From NCBI RefSeq assembly GCF_000766145.1, contig NZ_JNFB01000012.1:310001-374000 (forward strand): DNA of 64,000 bases. The letters run 5' to 3'. This document shows, piece by piece, positions 52,041 through 58,925 of this stretch. Numbering within the stretch: position 1 is the first letter of the stretch; each line of letters opens with the position of its first letter. The notes under the pieces are model-generated. The model had not been told where the DNA came from and made no database searches. It was given only the letters and a program-made list of their open reading frames with translations. The stretch is from Paenilisteria newyorkensis. Lineage in GTDB: Bacteria > Bacillota > Bacilli > Lactobacillales > Listeriaceae. The translations under genes and the position numbers were made by a program.

Positions 52041-52433
52041 TTTATCAGATTTTTGATTTTCTATTGATTGTATCAGTTGTCTTATTGATTCTGCGAAGTC
52101 AGGGTTTTCTTCAATATAGTTAGCGATTTCCCTAGTTGATGTAGAGTATGTTTTATTCGGACTGTCATTTCGTTCTTCATCTGGAATCCGTTCTCGTGGT
52201 ACATCATATCCCATTAGCCAAGGTTCGCTTACGCCGAGGGTTTTGGATAGCAAAAATATCCTATCTTGATCAGGTGATTGTACCCCAGTCACGTATTGTG
52301 ACAAAGTACTTTTACTCATCTTAATATCTAATTCATTTTGGTAAGGTAATGATTTCCTCAGTATGTCAACTTGCTTTAAACCACGCTCTCTCATTATTTC
52401 TTTTAGTCTCTGAGAAGTGTTAGTAGCTTTCAT
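52038..52433 (-). CDS. short CI-like phage repressor
   Basis: 131 residues. The N-terminal HTH (TSQRLKEIMRERGLKQVDIL, MSKSTLSQYVTGVQSPDQDR, LLSKTLGVSEPWLMGYD) is typical of XRE phage repressors, and the WLMGYD end is common. The C-terminal part (NKTYSTSTREIANYIEENPD, FAESIRQLIQSIENQ) is a short helical segment instead of the S24 self-cleaving domain, so RecA-triggered cleavage is not expected and induction must come another way. The ATG at 52433 follows AAGGCGGTG; the frame to 52496 is open but has no site. It diverges from the Cro-like gene across three palindromes. Confidence 0.88.
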   Translation of the reverse strand: MKATNTSQRLKEIMRERGLKQVDILRKSLPYQNELDIKMSKSTLSQYVTGVQSPDQDRIFLLSKTLGVSEPWLMGYDVPRERIPDEERNDSPNKTYSTSTREIANYIEENPDFAESIRQLIQSIENQKSDK

Positions 52434-52464
52434 TGTTACACCGCCTTTAAAATTATTATATGCC

Positions 52465-52486
52465 ATATTGAATAAAAGTTCAATAT
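52465..52486. promoter_or_regulatory. operator-like palindrome upstream of cI
   Basis: ATATTGAA-TAAAAG-TTCAATAT, perfect 8 bp arms. Confidence 0.6.
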
Positions 52487-52491
52487 AAAAA

Positions 52492-52506
52492 TTCATATTG
52501 CGTGAA
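52492..52506. promoter_or_regulatory. CI/Cro operator O1
   Basis: TTCATATTGCGTGAA, palindrome with ends TTCA/TGAA. Similar to the operator at 52556. Confidence 0.7.
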
Positions 52507-52514
52507 CTTTTTTG

Positions 52515-52543
52515 TTGACTCAGTTCATCTTTGATGATATTCT
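52515..52543 (+). promoter_or_regulatory. promoter of the cro-like gene
   Basis: TTGACT (52515-52520), 17 bp, TATTCT (52538-52543). Operators lie on both sides. Confidence 0.65.
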
Positions 52544-52555
52544 TGAAATATAAAG

Positions 52556-52570
52556 TTCACAATACGTGAA
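52556..52570. promoter_or_regulatory. CI/Cro operator O2
   Basis: GTTCAC-AATAC-GTGAAC (52555-52571) is a perfect palindrome with 6 bp arms near the transcription start of the cro promoter. Confidence 0.75.
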
Positions 52571-52587
52571 CAGGAAGGGGTGTTAAA

Positions 52588-52806
52588 ATGAGTTACGATT
52601 ACTCTGTTTTATCGGGGGAAATCATTGAGAAGTTTGGTACGCAATATAACTTTGCAACGGCTATGGGGCTTTCCGAGCGGAGCATTTCATTAAAGCTAAA
52701 TGGCAGAGTTCCTTGGAAAGATGAGGAAATGTCGAAAGCGATGCAGCTTCTTGAGGTAGATATATCGTTTGTAGCTAAATATTTTTTTTACCCCAAAAGT
52801 TCATGA
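52588..52806 (+). CDS. Cro-like DNA-binding protein
   Basis: 72 residues: MSYDYSVLSGEIIEKFGTQY, NFATAMGLSERSISLKLNGR, VPWKDEEMSKAMQLLEVDIS. The HTH with W-K-D-E-E-M and the short size are those of phage Cro/antirepressor-side proteins of Firmicutes phages. It opens the lytic transcript and is expected to repress the cI promoter. ATG behind GGAAGGGGTG. Confidence 0.85.
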   Translation: MSYDYSVLSGEIIEKFGTQYNFATAMGLSERSISLKLNGRVPWKDEEMSKAMQLLEVDISFVAKYFFYPKSS

Positions 52807-52962
52807 ATCATGAATTTTTGAATTATAGCAGAACTCTTAAAAGGCATATCGGTATTTTAATGGAAACATTGGATGTTAATAAAACAGCGGTCTGATTTTA
52901 GCTCAGACTGAGTATGCAGTCACATTATTTTTAGGAGGTCTTAAAGGGTAAACAAAATTCAA

Positions 52963-53058
52963 GTGACAGATACTATTGATACACTTGAAGAAGAAGAAGA
53001 CCAAAATATAGCTAAATTAGTTAATGAAATAAAGAAGGCTTGCGATACATCAAAATAA
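52963..53058 (+). CDS. short acidic phage peptide (start uncertain)
   Basis: GTG at 52963 opens a 31-codon frame: VTDTIDTLEEEEDQNIAKLV followed by NEIKKACDTSK. The only ribosome site, TTAGGAGG (52931-52938), is 24 bp upstream; at normal distance (52948) the in-frame codon is GTA, which is not a usual start. Either the site serves an unusual start, or the original ATG/GTG has mutated. Confidence 0.4.
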   Translation: MTDTIDTLEEEEDQNIAKLVNEIKKACDTSK

Positions 53059-53114
53059 ATAAAGCCCTCTATCTGGCAGACAAAGAGCTTTACTTGAAAA
53101 GACTTTATGTGTAG

Positions 53115-53351
53115 TTAAATACCTGTTAAACGGTCAAGCAATCCTTTTTGATCTTTTAAATACTCATCATATTGTTCTCGTGTTGCTCCAACAACATAAG
53201 AAGTCGAGTAATAAGCTTGACTGTTAGTAATATCAGTTAGTTTTGGCCCTACACTAATAAGTAACCATCCTTTTTCAAGATAACTATTCGTAGAGTTATC
53301 AGCACTATCATCATTTAATTCTAGTACGAATACAATTTTTGAATAATCCAT
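53115..53351 (-). CDS. 78-residue prophage protein, unknown
   Basis: MDYSKIVFVLELNDDSADNS, then YLEKGWLLISVGPKL and SYVVGATREQYDEYLKDQKG. It looks like a small alpha/beta protein; similar short proteins occur in Listeria and Staphylococcus prophages without known role. Read against the early genes from a promoter that is duplicated in front of 53796. ATG behind GCGAGGTGATAC. Confidence 0.7.
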   Translation of the reverse strand: MDYSKIVFVLELNDDSADNSTNSYLEKGWLLISVGPKLTDITNSQAYYSTSYVVGATREQYDEYLKDQKGLLDRLTGI

Positions 53352-53352
53352 T

Positions 53353-53395
53353 ATGTATCACCTCGCTTTATAGGATGATTATATCACAAACGGTT
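53353..53395 (-). repeat. duplicated promoter/leader module, copy 1
   Basis: TATCACCTCGCTTTATAGGA and the following TGATTATATCACA resemble the block at 53798-53838. On the minus strand it supplies TATAAT and AGCGAGGTGAT (ribosome site). Confidence 0.65.
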
Positions 53396-53477
53396 GTGCC
53401 AATTGTAAATATCAGGGGGGAATAGTAGGGAAGATAACAAACTGTCAGATATAAAGCTTTCATTTAGAAATAAAGAA

Positions 53478-53615
53478 GTGTTAGTACCACCTGCTGATTT
53501 TTACCGAGTGTTTATCGCAACTGGGGTGTATGCATACCTAAAAGAAAATTACAACTTTGAAAATGAGGAAATTAGCAAGATTACCAAAATCCTCATTAGC
53601 GTGATTAGCGAATAG
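53478..53615 (+). CDS. small phage protein, start uncertain
   Basis: The frame is open from about 53430 (EDNKLSDIKLSFRNKEVLVP, then PADFYRVFIATGVYAYLKEN) to TAG at 53613. The GTG at 53478 gives 45 residues but lacks a site; AGGGGGGAAT lies at 53413-53422 without a start codon behind it. It resembles short phage proteins, but start and reality are unsure. Confidence 0.35.
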   Translation: MLVPPADFYRVFIATGVYAYLKENYNFENEEISKITKILISVISE

Positions 53616-53796
53616 ATTTAGACAGTCTCCCTAAAGCTTTCATATTTTCTTCTTGCTTTTGCTTAGAAGTAGTTTTATGTTGTTCGTCAGCAAGTGTAAA
53701 AGCATTTTTGTATAGCTCTAACTTATCTTCTACCGACAATGAAGGGGACGAAGAGTTTACTACAGCAATCGCAAATTGTTCTGGATTGATTTTCAT
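53605..53796 (-). CDS. 63-residue prophage protein, unknown
   Basis: MKINPEQFAIAVVNSSSPSL, then SVEDKLELYKNAFTLADEQH and a basic tail. Helical, soluble, like many small early-control proteins of Firmicutes prophages. It is preceded by the second copy of the duplicated promoter block, so it is probably co-regulated with 53351. Confidence 0.65.
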   Translation of the reverse strand: MKINPEQFAIAVVNSSSPSLSVEDKLELYKNAFTLADEQHKTTSKQKQEENMKALGRLSKSIR

Positions 53797-53797
53797 A

Positions 53798-53838
53798 TGT
53801 AATCACCTCGCTTTCTAAGGTGATTATACCACAGGATG
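53798..53838 (-). repeat. duplicated promoter/leader module, copy 2
   Basis: TAATCACCTCGCTTTCTAAG and GTGATTATACCACAGG align with 53353-53395. Minus-strand TATAATC and GCGAGGTGAT are kept. Confidence 0.65.
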
Positions 53839-53873
53839 TAGCGTTAGATACAAATATTAGGAGGTGATTATAT

Positions 53874-54095
53874 ATGTATGCTGTTAAGGCGACTAAACGA
53901 GTCATCGTTATAAGACCACGAAAAGCGCTGAGAGCTGAGGAAGCAGCTGAGTTTTTAGACATTGGAATGAGTTCCTTATATAGATATGCCCGAGCTGGCA
54001 TTATACCTGGTCGTAAGATTGGAACAGATTGGAGATTCAGCAAACTAGCGCTTGAAAAATGGCTAGATGCACAAGTGAAGGAGGAAAACGATTGA
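53874..54095 (+). CDS. excisionase-like helix-turn-helix protein
   Basis: 73 residues with a MerR/excisionase-type winged HTH: LRAEEAAEFLDIGMSSLYRY, ARAGIIPGRKIGTDWRFSKL, ALEKWLDAQ. This is the HTH_17 pattern of phage excisionases and other small DNA-binding proteins. Its function here may be excision or early gene control. ATG behind AGGAGGTGATT. Confidence 0.85.
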   Translation: MYAVKATKRVIVIRPRKALRAEEAAEFLDIGMSSLYRYARAGIIPGRKIGTDWRFSKLALEKWLDAQVKEEND

Positions 54096-54181
54096 CGGTA
54101 TTTGCGATAGTTTCATTATCAACATTGTTCATTATTCCAATCGTGGTAATCAGCCACGGCGACAATAAAACGGGGGAGTGA
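54092..54181 (+). CDS. 29-residue membrane peptide
   Basis: TTG start behind GAAGGAGG, overlapping the upstream stop (ATTGA). The peptide has one hydrophobic helix (FAIVSLSTLFIIPIVVI) and a polar tail SHGDNKTGE. Similar one-helix peptides appear in phage early regions. Confidence 0.5.
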   Translation: MTVFAIVSLSTLFIIPIVVISHGDNKTGE

Positions 54182-54406
54182 GTGAAATTGGCAGAAAAAC
54201 AGCTAGTACTCATAAAAAAAACACATTTATGTGACTTCAAAGTCACGATCTACAAGAAATCACGCTGGGTTTCCATGGAAACGTATCAAGGGGAGCATAA
54301 CCAAAGTTATCACCAATGCCATCTTAAGAAAACAGGCTCTCGGACCATTCGGGGTTACATTAGAAGATTAATCAAGGAAGGTTATGTAGTTGATGTGTCA
54401 TGTTGA
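54182..54406 (+). CDS. 74-residue basic phage protein
   Basis: GTG start behind CGGGGGAG. Sequence parts: KLAEKQLVLIKKTHLCDFKV, TIYKKSRWVSMETYQGEHNQ, SRTIRGYIRRLIKEGYVVDV. Basic, beta-alpha-like; no known family. Part of the same overlapping gene string. Confidence 0.55.
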   Translation: MKLAEKQLVLIKKTHLCDFKVTIYKKSRWVSMETYQGEHNQSYHQCHLKKTGSRTIRGYIRRLIKEGYVVDVSC

Positions 54407-54537
54407 CATTACACCAAGTGTTCGAGTGTATCGTAGTGTCTTATGCTGCAGTATGCATGATAGAGACAGTAAAACAGACTGTTAACGAAATCAAACAAAC
54501 AGGATTTGAAGCTTGGTACTTCAAAAATAGAGAATAA
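54400..54537 (+). CDS. 45-residue phage peptide
   Basis: ATG at 54400 overlaps the upstream stop. The product MLTLHQVFECIVVSYAAVCM continues with IETVKQTVNEIKQTGFEAWY and FKNRE. It has a hydrophobic N-terminal helix and then a charged part. The ribosome site is weak. Similar small phage proteins with an FExWY end exist, but I cannot name it. Confidence 0.5.
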   Translation: MLTLHQVFECIVVSYAAVCMIETVKQTVNEIKQTGFEAWYFKNRE

Positions 54538-54550
54538 AGGAGCAAACAAA

Positions 54551-55363
54551 ATGATATTAGGGAAGCAGTTTTTCATTGTGACAAAGATAGGGATTGAAGG
54601 TTGGGCCGAACTAAAAGATGCAGGCATGTATCTGATCGAGTGGATTGAGAAACCAGGTATTAACTTGATGGAAAGAAGTAGAACATTCCCAACACAAGAC
54701 GTAATCGACAATTTAGAAAATGGTACATGGAGTTTAAGGGGATATCGTGGGTATTCTGCTGAGATGAAAGCGCATGTTAGTAGCCTAGGGTATAGCTGGC
54801 TGGATCGTCGTAATTTTACATTTACACAATCGGGAGAAGGCAGTATAGGTATTGTAATCGACGGTAAGGGGTTGGTTGAATGTGCGGATTTGGATGATGT
54901 AGTGGAGCATTTGTGGTTTTTTGATTACATTTCGAAGGAGGAGAAAACAGCTATGACATTTGAAAAAGGTAAGGATTTTGTATTTATTAGAGTATCATCT
55001 GCACAAATTGGGAAAGCTACATTTAACGAAGAAACGGGTGGGTATCATTTCGAAACAAGAGGTGCCGAATTTGTTGGATTTACGCCACTAAGATCACATA
55101 ATGACTTGGATATAGACCAAGTAGAAAATGAGTTCAAAATGGGTTTTATAGAGGTTGTTGGAATTGAACAGTGGGATTTTGTGAATGTTATTGATGAACT
55201 ATCGATGAAGATAGGAATACCTACTAAAGAGTATTTGCTTGGGAAAAGGTTGGAGAGAGAAAAAGTGGCAAGCATAAGCGAATTAAGCGCGTTGCAAGTT
55301 AAAAACGCGACATTTCACTTTAAAAGAAAGCTTAAAGCTTTAGAAGAAACGCTAAAAAAATAG
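54551..55363 (+). CDS. 270-residue phage protein, unknown
   Basis: ATG at 54551 behind AAAGGAG; the longer frame from 54506 has no site. Soluble, with an N-terminal part rich in aromatics (WAELKDAGMYLIEWIEKPGI, LRGYRGYSAEMKAHVSSLGY) and a C-terminal helical part (ASISELSALQVKNATFHFKR). An internal ATG at 54953 (MTFEKGKDFVFIRVSS) has its own strong AAGGAGG, so a shorter second product is possible. No family recognised. It sits before the replication genes. Confidence 0.7.
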   Translation: MILGKQFFIVTKIGIEGWAELKDAGMYLIEWIEKPGINLMERSRTFPTQDVIDNLENGTWSLRGYRGYSAEMKAHVSSLGYSWLDRRNFTFTQSGEGSIGIVIDGKGLVECADLDDVVEHLWFFDYISKEEKTAMTFEKGKDFVFIRVSSAQIGKATFNEETGGYHFETRGAEFVGFTPLRSHNDLDIDQVENEFKMGFIEVVGIEQWDFVNVIDELSMKIGIPTKEYLLGKRLEREKVASISELSALQVKNATFHFKRKLKALEETLKK

Positions 55364-55434
55364 ACTCATGCGCTAACATGAGTCCGGATGTGATACACAC
55401 CAAATATAACTTATTTATAGTGTATATCACATCC
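55364..55434. other. two adjacent hairpins upstream of the replication genes
   Basis: ACTCATG/CATGAGT (55364-55383), then GGATGTGATA/TATCACATCC (55386-55434). No T run follows, so they are not classical terminators. They could be a replication or regulatory signal. Confidence 0.45.
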
Positions 55435-55493
55435 TCCAATTACGCAAGGTTTTGGGGATTTTTCTAGTGATTCTAAGGGAAGGAGGCCATATC

Positions 55494-56303
55494 ATGATGG
55501 AGGGATGGATAAAATTACACCGATCAATAATTGAGAGTGACACATATAACTGTCTGTCATTACATCAAAAAATAATCATGATTGAGTTACTTTTACGAGC
55601 GAATCACACCGACAATTATTGGTTTGATAAACGACGTGGTGAGAAGGTCGAAGTAAGGCGTGGACAGCTTATAACGAGCGTTCAAACAATCGAAAATGAC
55701 TGGTTTTCTCGTGATAAAGAAGTCACAACGAAGAAAGTAAGAACGACATTAGATAAATTAAAAAAACTTGATTTTTTGGCAATCGAAACGACAAACAGTT
55801 ATACCCGTCTAACCATTTGCAAATACAACGATTATCAAGTGTCAGATATTGAAAAGGGCAAACAAGACGACACCCAAAGGGCAATCAAAGGGCAAGCCGA
55901 GGGCAACCAAAGGGCAACAAACAAGAATGTAAAGAATGTAAAGAAGAAAAAGACACCTCAGAAAATAGAATTTACTGAGGAGCATTTACAACTTGCTTAT
56001 TACTTTTTTGATCGCATCTTAGAAAATTTACCAGAGAAAAAGCCCCCTAATTTCGAAAAATGGGCCGATACGATTCGTTTAATGATGAATGATGGGCGTA
56101 CAAACAAACAAATTAAATGGTTGATGACTTGGGTTCAGCAAGATGATTTCGAAATGGCTAATGTGCTATCGCCTACGAAATTAAGGGCAAGGTTTGATAG
56201 CTTGGCGTTAAAGGCGAAGAAGGAACACGAGAAGAAGCAAACTAGTAATACCAGTAAGCAGGAAGCCACCAGACGACTACTTGAGGAAGGTGAGGATTTA
56301 TGA
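55494..56303 (+). CDS. phage replisome organizer (DnaD-like initiator)
   Basis: 269 residues. The N-terminal winged-helix replisome-organizer domain (GWIKLHRSIIESDTYNCLSL, RRGQLITSVQTIENDWF, KVRTTLDKLKKLDFLAIETT, LTICKYNDYQ) is followed by a Lys-rich linker (KNVKNVKKKKTPQK) and a C-terminal helical part. It binds the phage origin, often within its own gene, and recruits the loader and helicase encoded next. ATG at 55494 behind AAGGAGG. Overlaps the loader gene by 4 bp. Confidence 0.88.
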   Translation: MMEGWIKLHRSIIESDTYNCLSLHQKIIMIELLLRANHTDNYWFDKRRGEKVEVRRGQLITSVQTIENDWFSRDKEVTTKKVRTTLDKLKKLDFLAIETTNSYTRLTICKYNDYQVSDIEKGKQDDTQRAIKGQAEGNQRATNKNVKNVKKKKTPQKIEFTEEHLQLAYYFFDRILENLPEKKPPNFEKWADTIRLMMNDGRTNKQIKWLMTWVQQDDFEMANVLSPTKLRARFDSLALKAKKEHEKKQTSNTSKQEATRRLLEEGEDL

Positions 56304-56740
56304 CAAGGAAAGAGGCAATCGAATTATTGCTATTAATAAACGATACTTACAAAGATTTCGAGTTGGATGCAACAAAAAAAGAAAACTGGATCAGTGTATT
56401 AACTAAAGGCGATTTTAAACGGAGTAAAGCAGCGTTGCTTAAATACATCCAAACGAAGCCATATATACCAGCAATTGCGAACTTTTTTATACCTATTAAC
56501 CAAGATGTTGAGAAAACAAAGGCGTATCTTGACAAAATGAAGCAGTATCAACAAGAAGCAGTAACGATGCCTAGTCTTGAAGAGTCGGCACTACCAGATG
56601 ACTTAAAAGCAGAGATTAAAGCCTATCAAGAAAAGAAGGCATCACGACAAATAGTGCCACTTAATGCAGAACAACAAGAGATTGCAAGACAAAACAACTT
56701 GAACAAAATTGCTGAACTCAAAGAAAAAGGAGGTATTTAG
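56300..56740 (+). CDS. phage helicase loader/inhibitor (G39P-like)
   Basis: 146 residues: MTRKEAIELLLLINDTYKDF, KGDFKRSKAALLKYIQTKPY, IPAIANFF are typical of the SPP1 G39P-like loader family, with a disordered charged C-terminal part (ADDLKAEIKAYQEKKASRQI-like). It delivers DnaB to the origin and keeps its ATPase in check. Between initiator and helicase, in the usual order. Confidence 0.82.
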   Translation: MTRKEAIELLLLINDTYKDFELDATKKENWISVLTKGDFKRSKAALLKYIQTKPYIPAIANFFIPINQDVEKTKAYLDKMKQYQQEAVTMPSLEESALPDDLKAEIKAYQEKKASRQIVPLNAEQQEIARQNNLNKIAELKEKGGI

Positions 56741-56742
56741 GC

Positions 56743-58056
56743 ATGAGTATACAAGTGAAAATTGAAGCCGAAACCTCGGTTTTAGGTGCTGTTTTTTTAC
56801 AACCAGATTTGATTCACTCGATAGCACTATTGCCTGAACACTTCACTGACGCTAAGAATAGACAGTTATACACAGTGATGCAAGCTTTAAAAAATGAAGG
56901 CATCGTTATTGATCCCGTGACAATGTTTTCTAAACTAACAAATGCCGAGGCGTTGAAGTATATGACGGACTTAGCAGGGAGTTGCCCAACGGCAGCGCAT
57001 TATCAGTATTACGAAAAAATAGTGTTAGATGAATATGAAAAAATGATCGTCATGCAAGCTGCTAAAAAGTTTATCGAAACAAAAGACGAACAATCAATGG
57101 GTGAACTAGTAGAAAAAGCACGAGAAGTAAGATCATACGATGTTAAGGACCAAACAACCCAAAACGAAGATATGCTAGAAATCTATAACTCAATGTACGA
57201 ATACCAGGGCCCTCTAAATGGTGAGCTAAGTTCAGGATATCCAGCTTTAGATAATGTGGTCGGAGGCATGAAAGCATCTGATTTGATTATTATTGCAGGT
57301 CGCCCATCGATGGGGAAAACAGCTTTTGCGGTCAATGTTGCAATTAACATCGCCAAAAATGCGGCTGCAGATAAGAAAGTAAATCCAACAGGCGGGTTAA
57401 AGCAAGTGGATGTATTCAGCCTAGAAATGCCAAGGAAATCACTATTACAACGAATGATCAGCAGCATTGGCAATGTAAGAAGTGAGGTTTGGCATGATCC
57501 ATATCATGTACTAGACACGGTGAAGGGTAATATTATTCAAGCTCAAGGCGTTATATCTGGTCTTGATCTTCACATTGATGATAATAGCAGTGTTGGTGTC
57601 AGTGACATTGAGCGCCGAATAAGAGAAGTTCGAGCAAGTAATAAAGTATCAAAACACGTTATTGTGATCGATTACCTGGGTTTAATGAAATTACCAGAGA
57701 AAGAGCGTCATGATCTATCAATCGGGAAGCTTACCGGTGGACTAAAATTATTATGCAAAAAGTATAATGTAACAATCATCTTACTATCTCAATTATCACG
57801 TGGCGTGGAACAACGACAAGATAAGCGACCCATGTTATCCGATTTACGAGATTCGGGGAGTATTGAGCAAGATGCGGATGTTGTGATGTTGCTGTATAGG
57901 GATGATTATTATAATCGGGACACAGATGCAGAGGGATTGGTTGAGGTCATCGTTGCTAAAAATCGTAATGGGGCAATTGGTACCGTTCAATTGGCTTTTG
58001 TGAAGGAACATAGTAAATTCTTAAACCTCGAGCTGCGTTTGGCGGAGGCGAAGTGA
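56743..58056 (+). CDS. replicative DNA helicase, DnaB-like
   Basis: 437 residues. The N-terminal DnaB domain (AETSVLGAVFLQPDLIHSIA, LPEHFTDAKNRQLYTVMQAL) and RecA-like motor with Walker A GRPSMGKTAFAVN, FSLEMPRKSL, Walker B VIVIDYLGLM, LSQLSRGVEQRQDKRPMLSD and LRDSGSIEQDADVVMLLYRD. It unwinds phage DNA ahead of the fork. ATG behind AAGGAGG, 2 bp after the loader. Confidence 0.95.
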   Translation: MSIQVKIEAETSVLGAVFLQPDLIHSIALLPEHFTDAKNRQLYTVMQALKNEGIVIDPVTMFSKLTNAEALKYMTDLAGSCPTAAHYQYYEKIVLDEYEKMIVMQAAKKFIETKDEQSMGELVEKAREVRSYDVKDQTTQNEDMLEIYNSMYEYQGPLNGELSSGYPALDNVVGGMKASDLIIIAGRPSMGKTAFAVNVAINIAKNAAADKKVNPTGGLKQVDVFSLEMPRKSLLQRMISSIGNVRSEVWHDPYHVLDTVKGNIIQAQGVISGLDLHIDDNSSVGVSDIERRIREVRASNKVSKHVIVIDYLGLMKLPEKERHDLSIGKLTGGLKLLCKKYNVTIILLSQLSRGVEQRQDKRPMLSDLRDSGSIEQDADVVMLLYRDDYYNRDTDAEGLVEVIVAKNRNGAIGTVQLAFVKEHSKFLNLELRLAEAK

Positions 58057-58274
58057 TGATTGAAGCCATTTTTACGAAGTCTGGCAAGGTGAAGAAATAT
58101 GCACCAAGGCAATTTGAATGCACAGAATGTGGAAACATACCACCAACTAGAGAAGCGCTCAATTCGTCTTATTGTAATTTTTGCGGTGGCAACTACGTCA
58201 TTAGACAAATCTATAAAAATTGGAAACAAGAAAAGGAGAACGCTGCTAATGAAATCAGGAAAGAAGCCGAATAA
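58056..58274 (+). CDS. small zinc-ribbon phage protein
   Basis: 72 residues. FECTECGNIPPTREAL and SYCNFCGGNY give a CxxC...CxxC zinc ribbon, then a basic helix. ATG overlaps the helicase stop (GTGATGA). Similar small proteins follow dnaB in other Listeria phages. Role unknown. Confidence 0.75.
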   Translation: MIEAIFTKSGKVKKYAPRQFECTECGNIPPTREALNSSYCNFCGGNYVIRQIYKNWKQEKENAANEIRKEAE

Positions 58275-58404
58275 AAAGCAGTCCATTTTTATTAAAGAGA
58301 ACGGAATAAATCCCGATAATTGGTTCATCTATAAAAATACCAGTGAAGCCATGCATTTAGTGCATCGCTATGTGGGAAAACGGACACATAAAATTCCAAA
58401 GTGA
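58249..58404 (+). CDS. DUF6906-like small phage protein
   Basis: 51 residues: MKSGKKPNKKQSIFIKENGI, NPDNWFIYKNTSEAMHLVHR, YVGKRTHKIPK. The pattern M-K-x-G-K-K-P-x-x-x-Q-x-x-x-I-K-x-x-G-x-N-P-x-N-W is common in small Firmicutes phage proteins (DUF6906). ATG behind AAAAGGAG, overlapping the upstream gene by 26 bp in another frame. Confidence 0.75.
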   Translation: MKSGKKPNKKQSIFIKENGINPDNWFIYKNTSEAMHLVHRYVGKRTHKIPK

Positions 58405-58412
58405 GGTGCGAC

Positions 58413-58925
58413 ATGATACGAGAACAACGAAGGGAAAAGGCGAAAGCGATAATTGAGGAAATCAATAAACTAGTCGATTTGCATGATAAGACAAAAAGTT
58501 TTCGATCTTGTGAAGTCAAGGGATGTAAATTGTGCGCTCAAATAAAAAAATTAGGCAACGATTTAAATGAGGTCCAAAATAAGCTCAGTCCAGAACCAGG
58601 GGAAGAAGTTCCGGCCCTTTCATCACGAACCATTGATGAGTATTTGGATTTAGAAGAAATGTGGACAGACACACAAATTAGCGAAATGTGGGCGATAACC
58701 AAAAAGGCATTGAGCCTTTGGAAAAAGGAACAAGGACTTTTTAGGGCAGAATCAAAACCACTTACCATGACGATCGCCGAATATCTGGCATACAAACAGG
58801 ATGGTTTATCTGATAAAAAAATAGCAGCCAGATTAGGTGCCACAAATGCTCAAATCACACGGTTTAAAGAAAAATACAACTTGAGCTCTAAAATCTATGA
58901 CTACGGCTATAACGGTAAGTATTGA
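58413..58925 (+). CDS. phage protein with HTH-like C-terminus
   Basis: 170 residues. A coiled start (MIREQRREKAKAIIEEINKL) and a Cys pair (CEVKGCKLCAQIKKL) are followed by two helix-turn-helix-like segments (WTDTQISEMWAITKKALSLW; DGLSDKKIAARLGATNAQIT). Such proteins occur in Listeria and Staphylococcus phages between helicase and nuclease genes. The ATG at 58413 follows GTGAGGTG. Confidence 0.72.
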   Translation: MIREQRREKAKAIIEEINKLVDLHDKTKSFRSCEVKGCKLCAQIKKLGNDLNEVQNKLSPEPGEEVPALSSRTIDEYLDLEEMWTDTQISEMWAITKKALSLWKKEQGLFRAESKPLTMTIAEYLAYKQDGLSDKKIAARLGATNAQITRFKEKYNLSSKIYDYGYNGKY

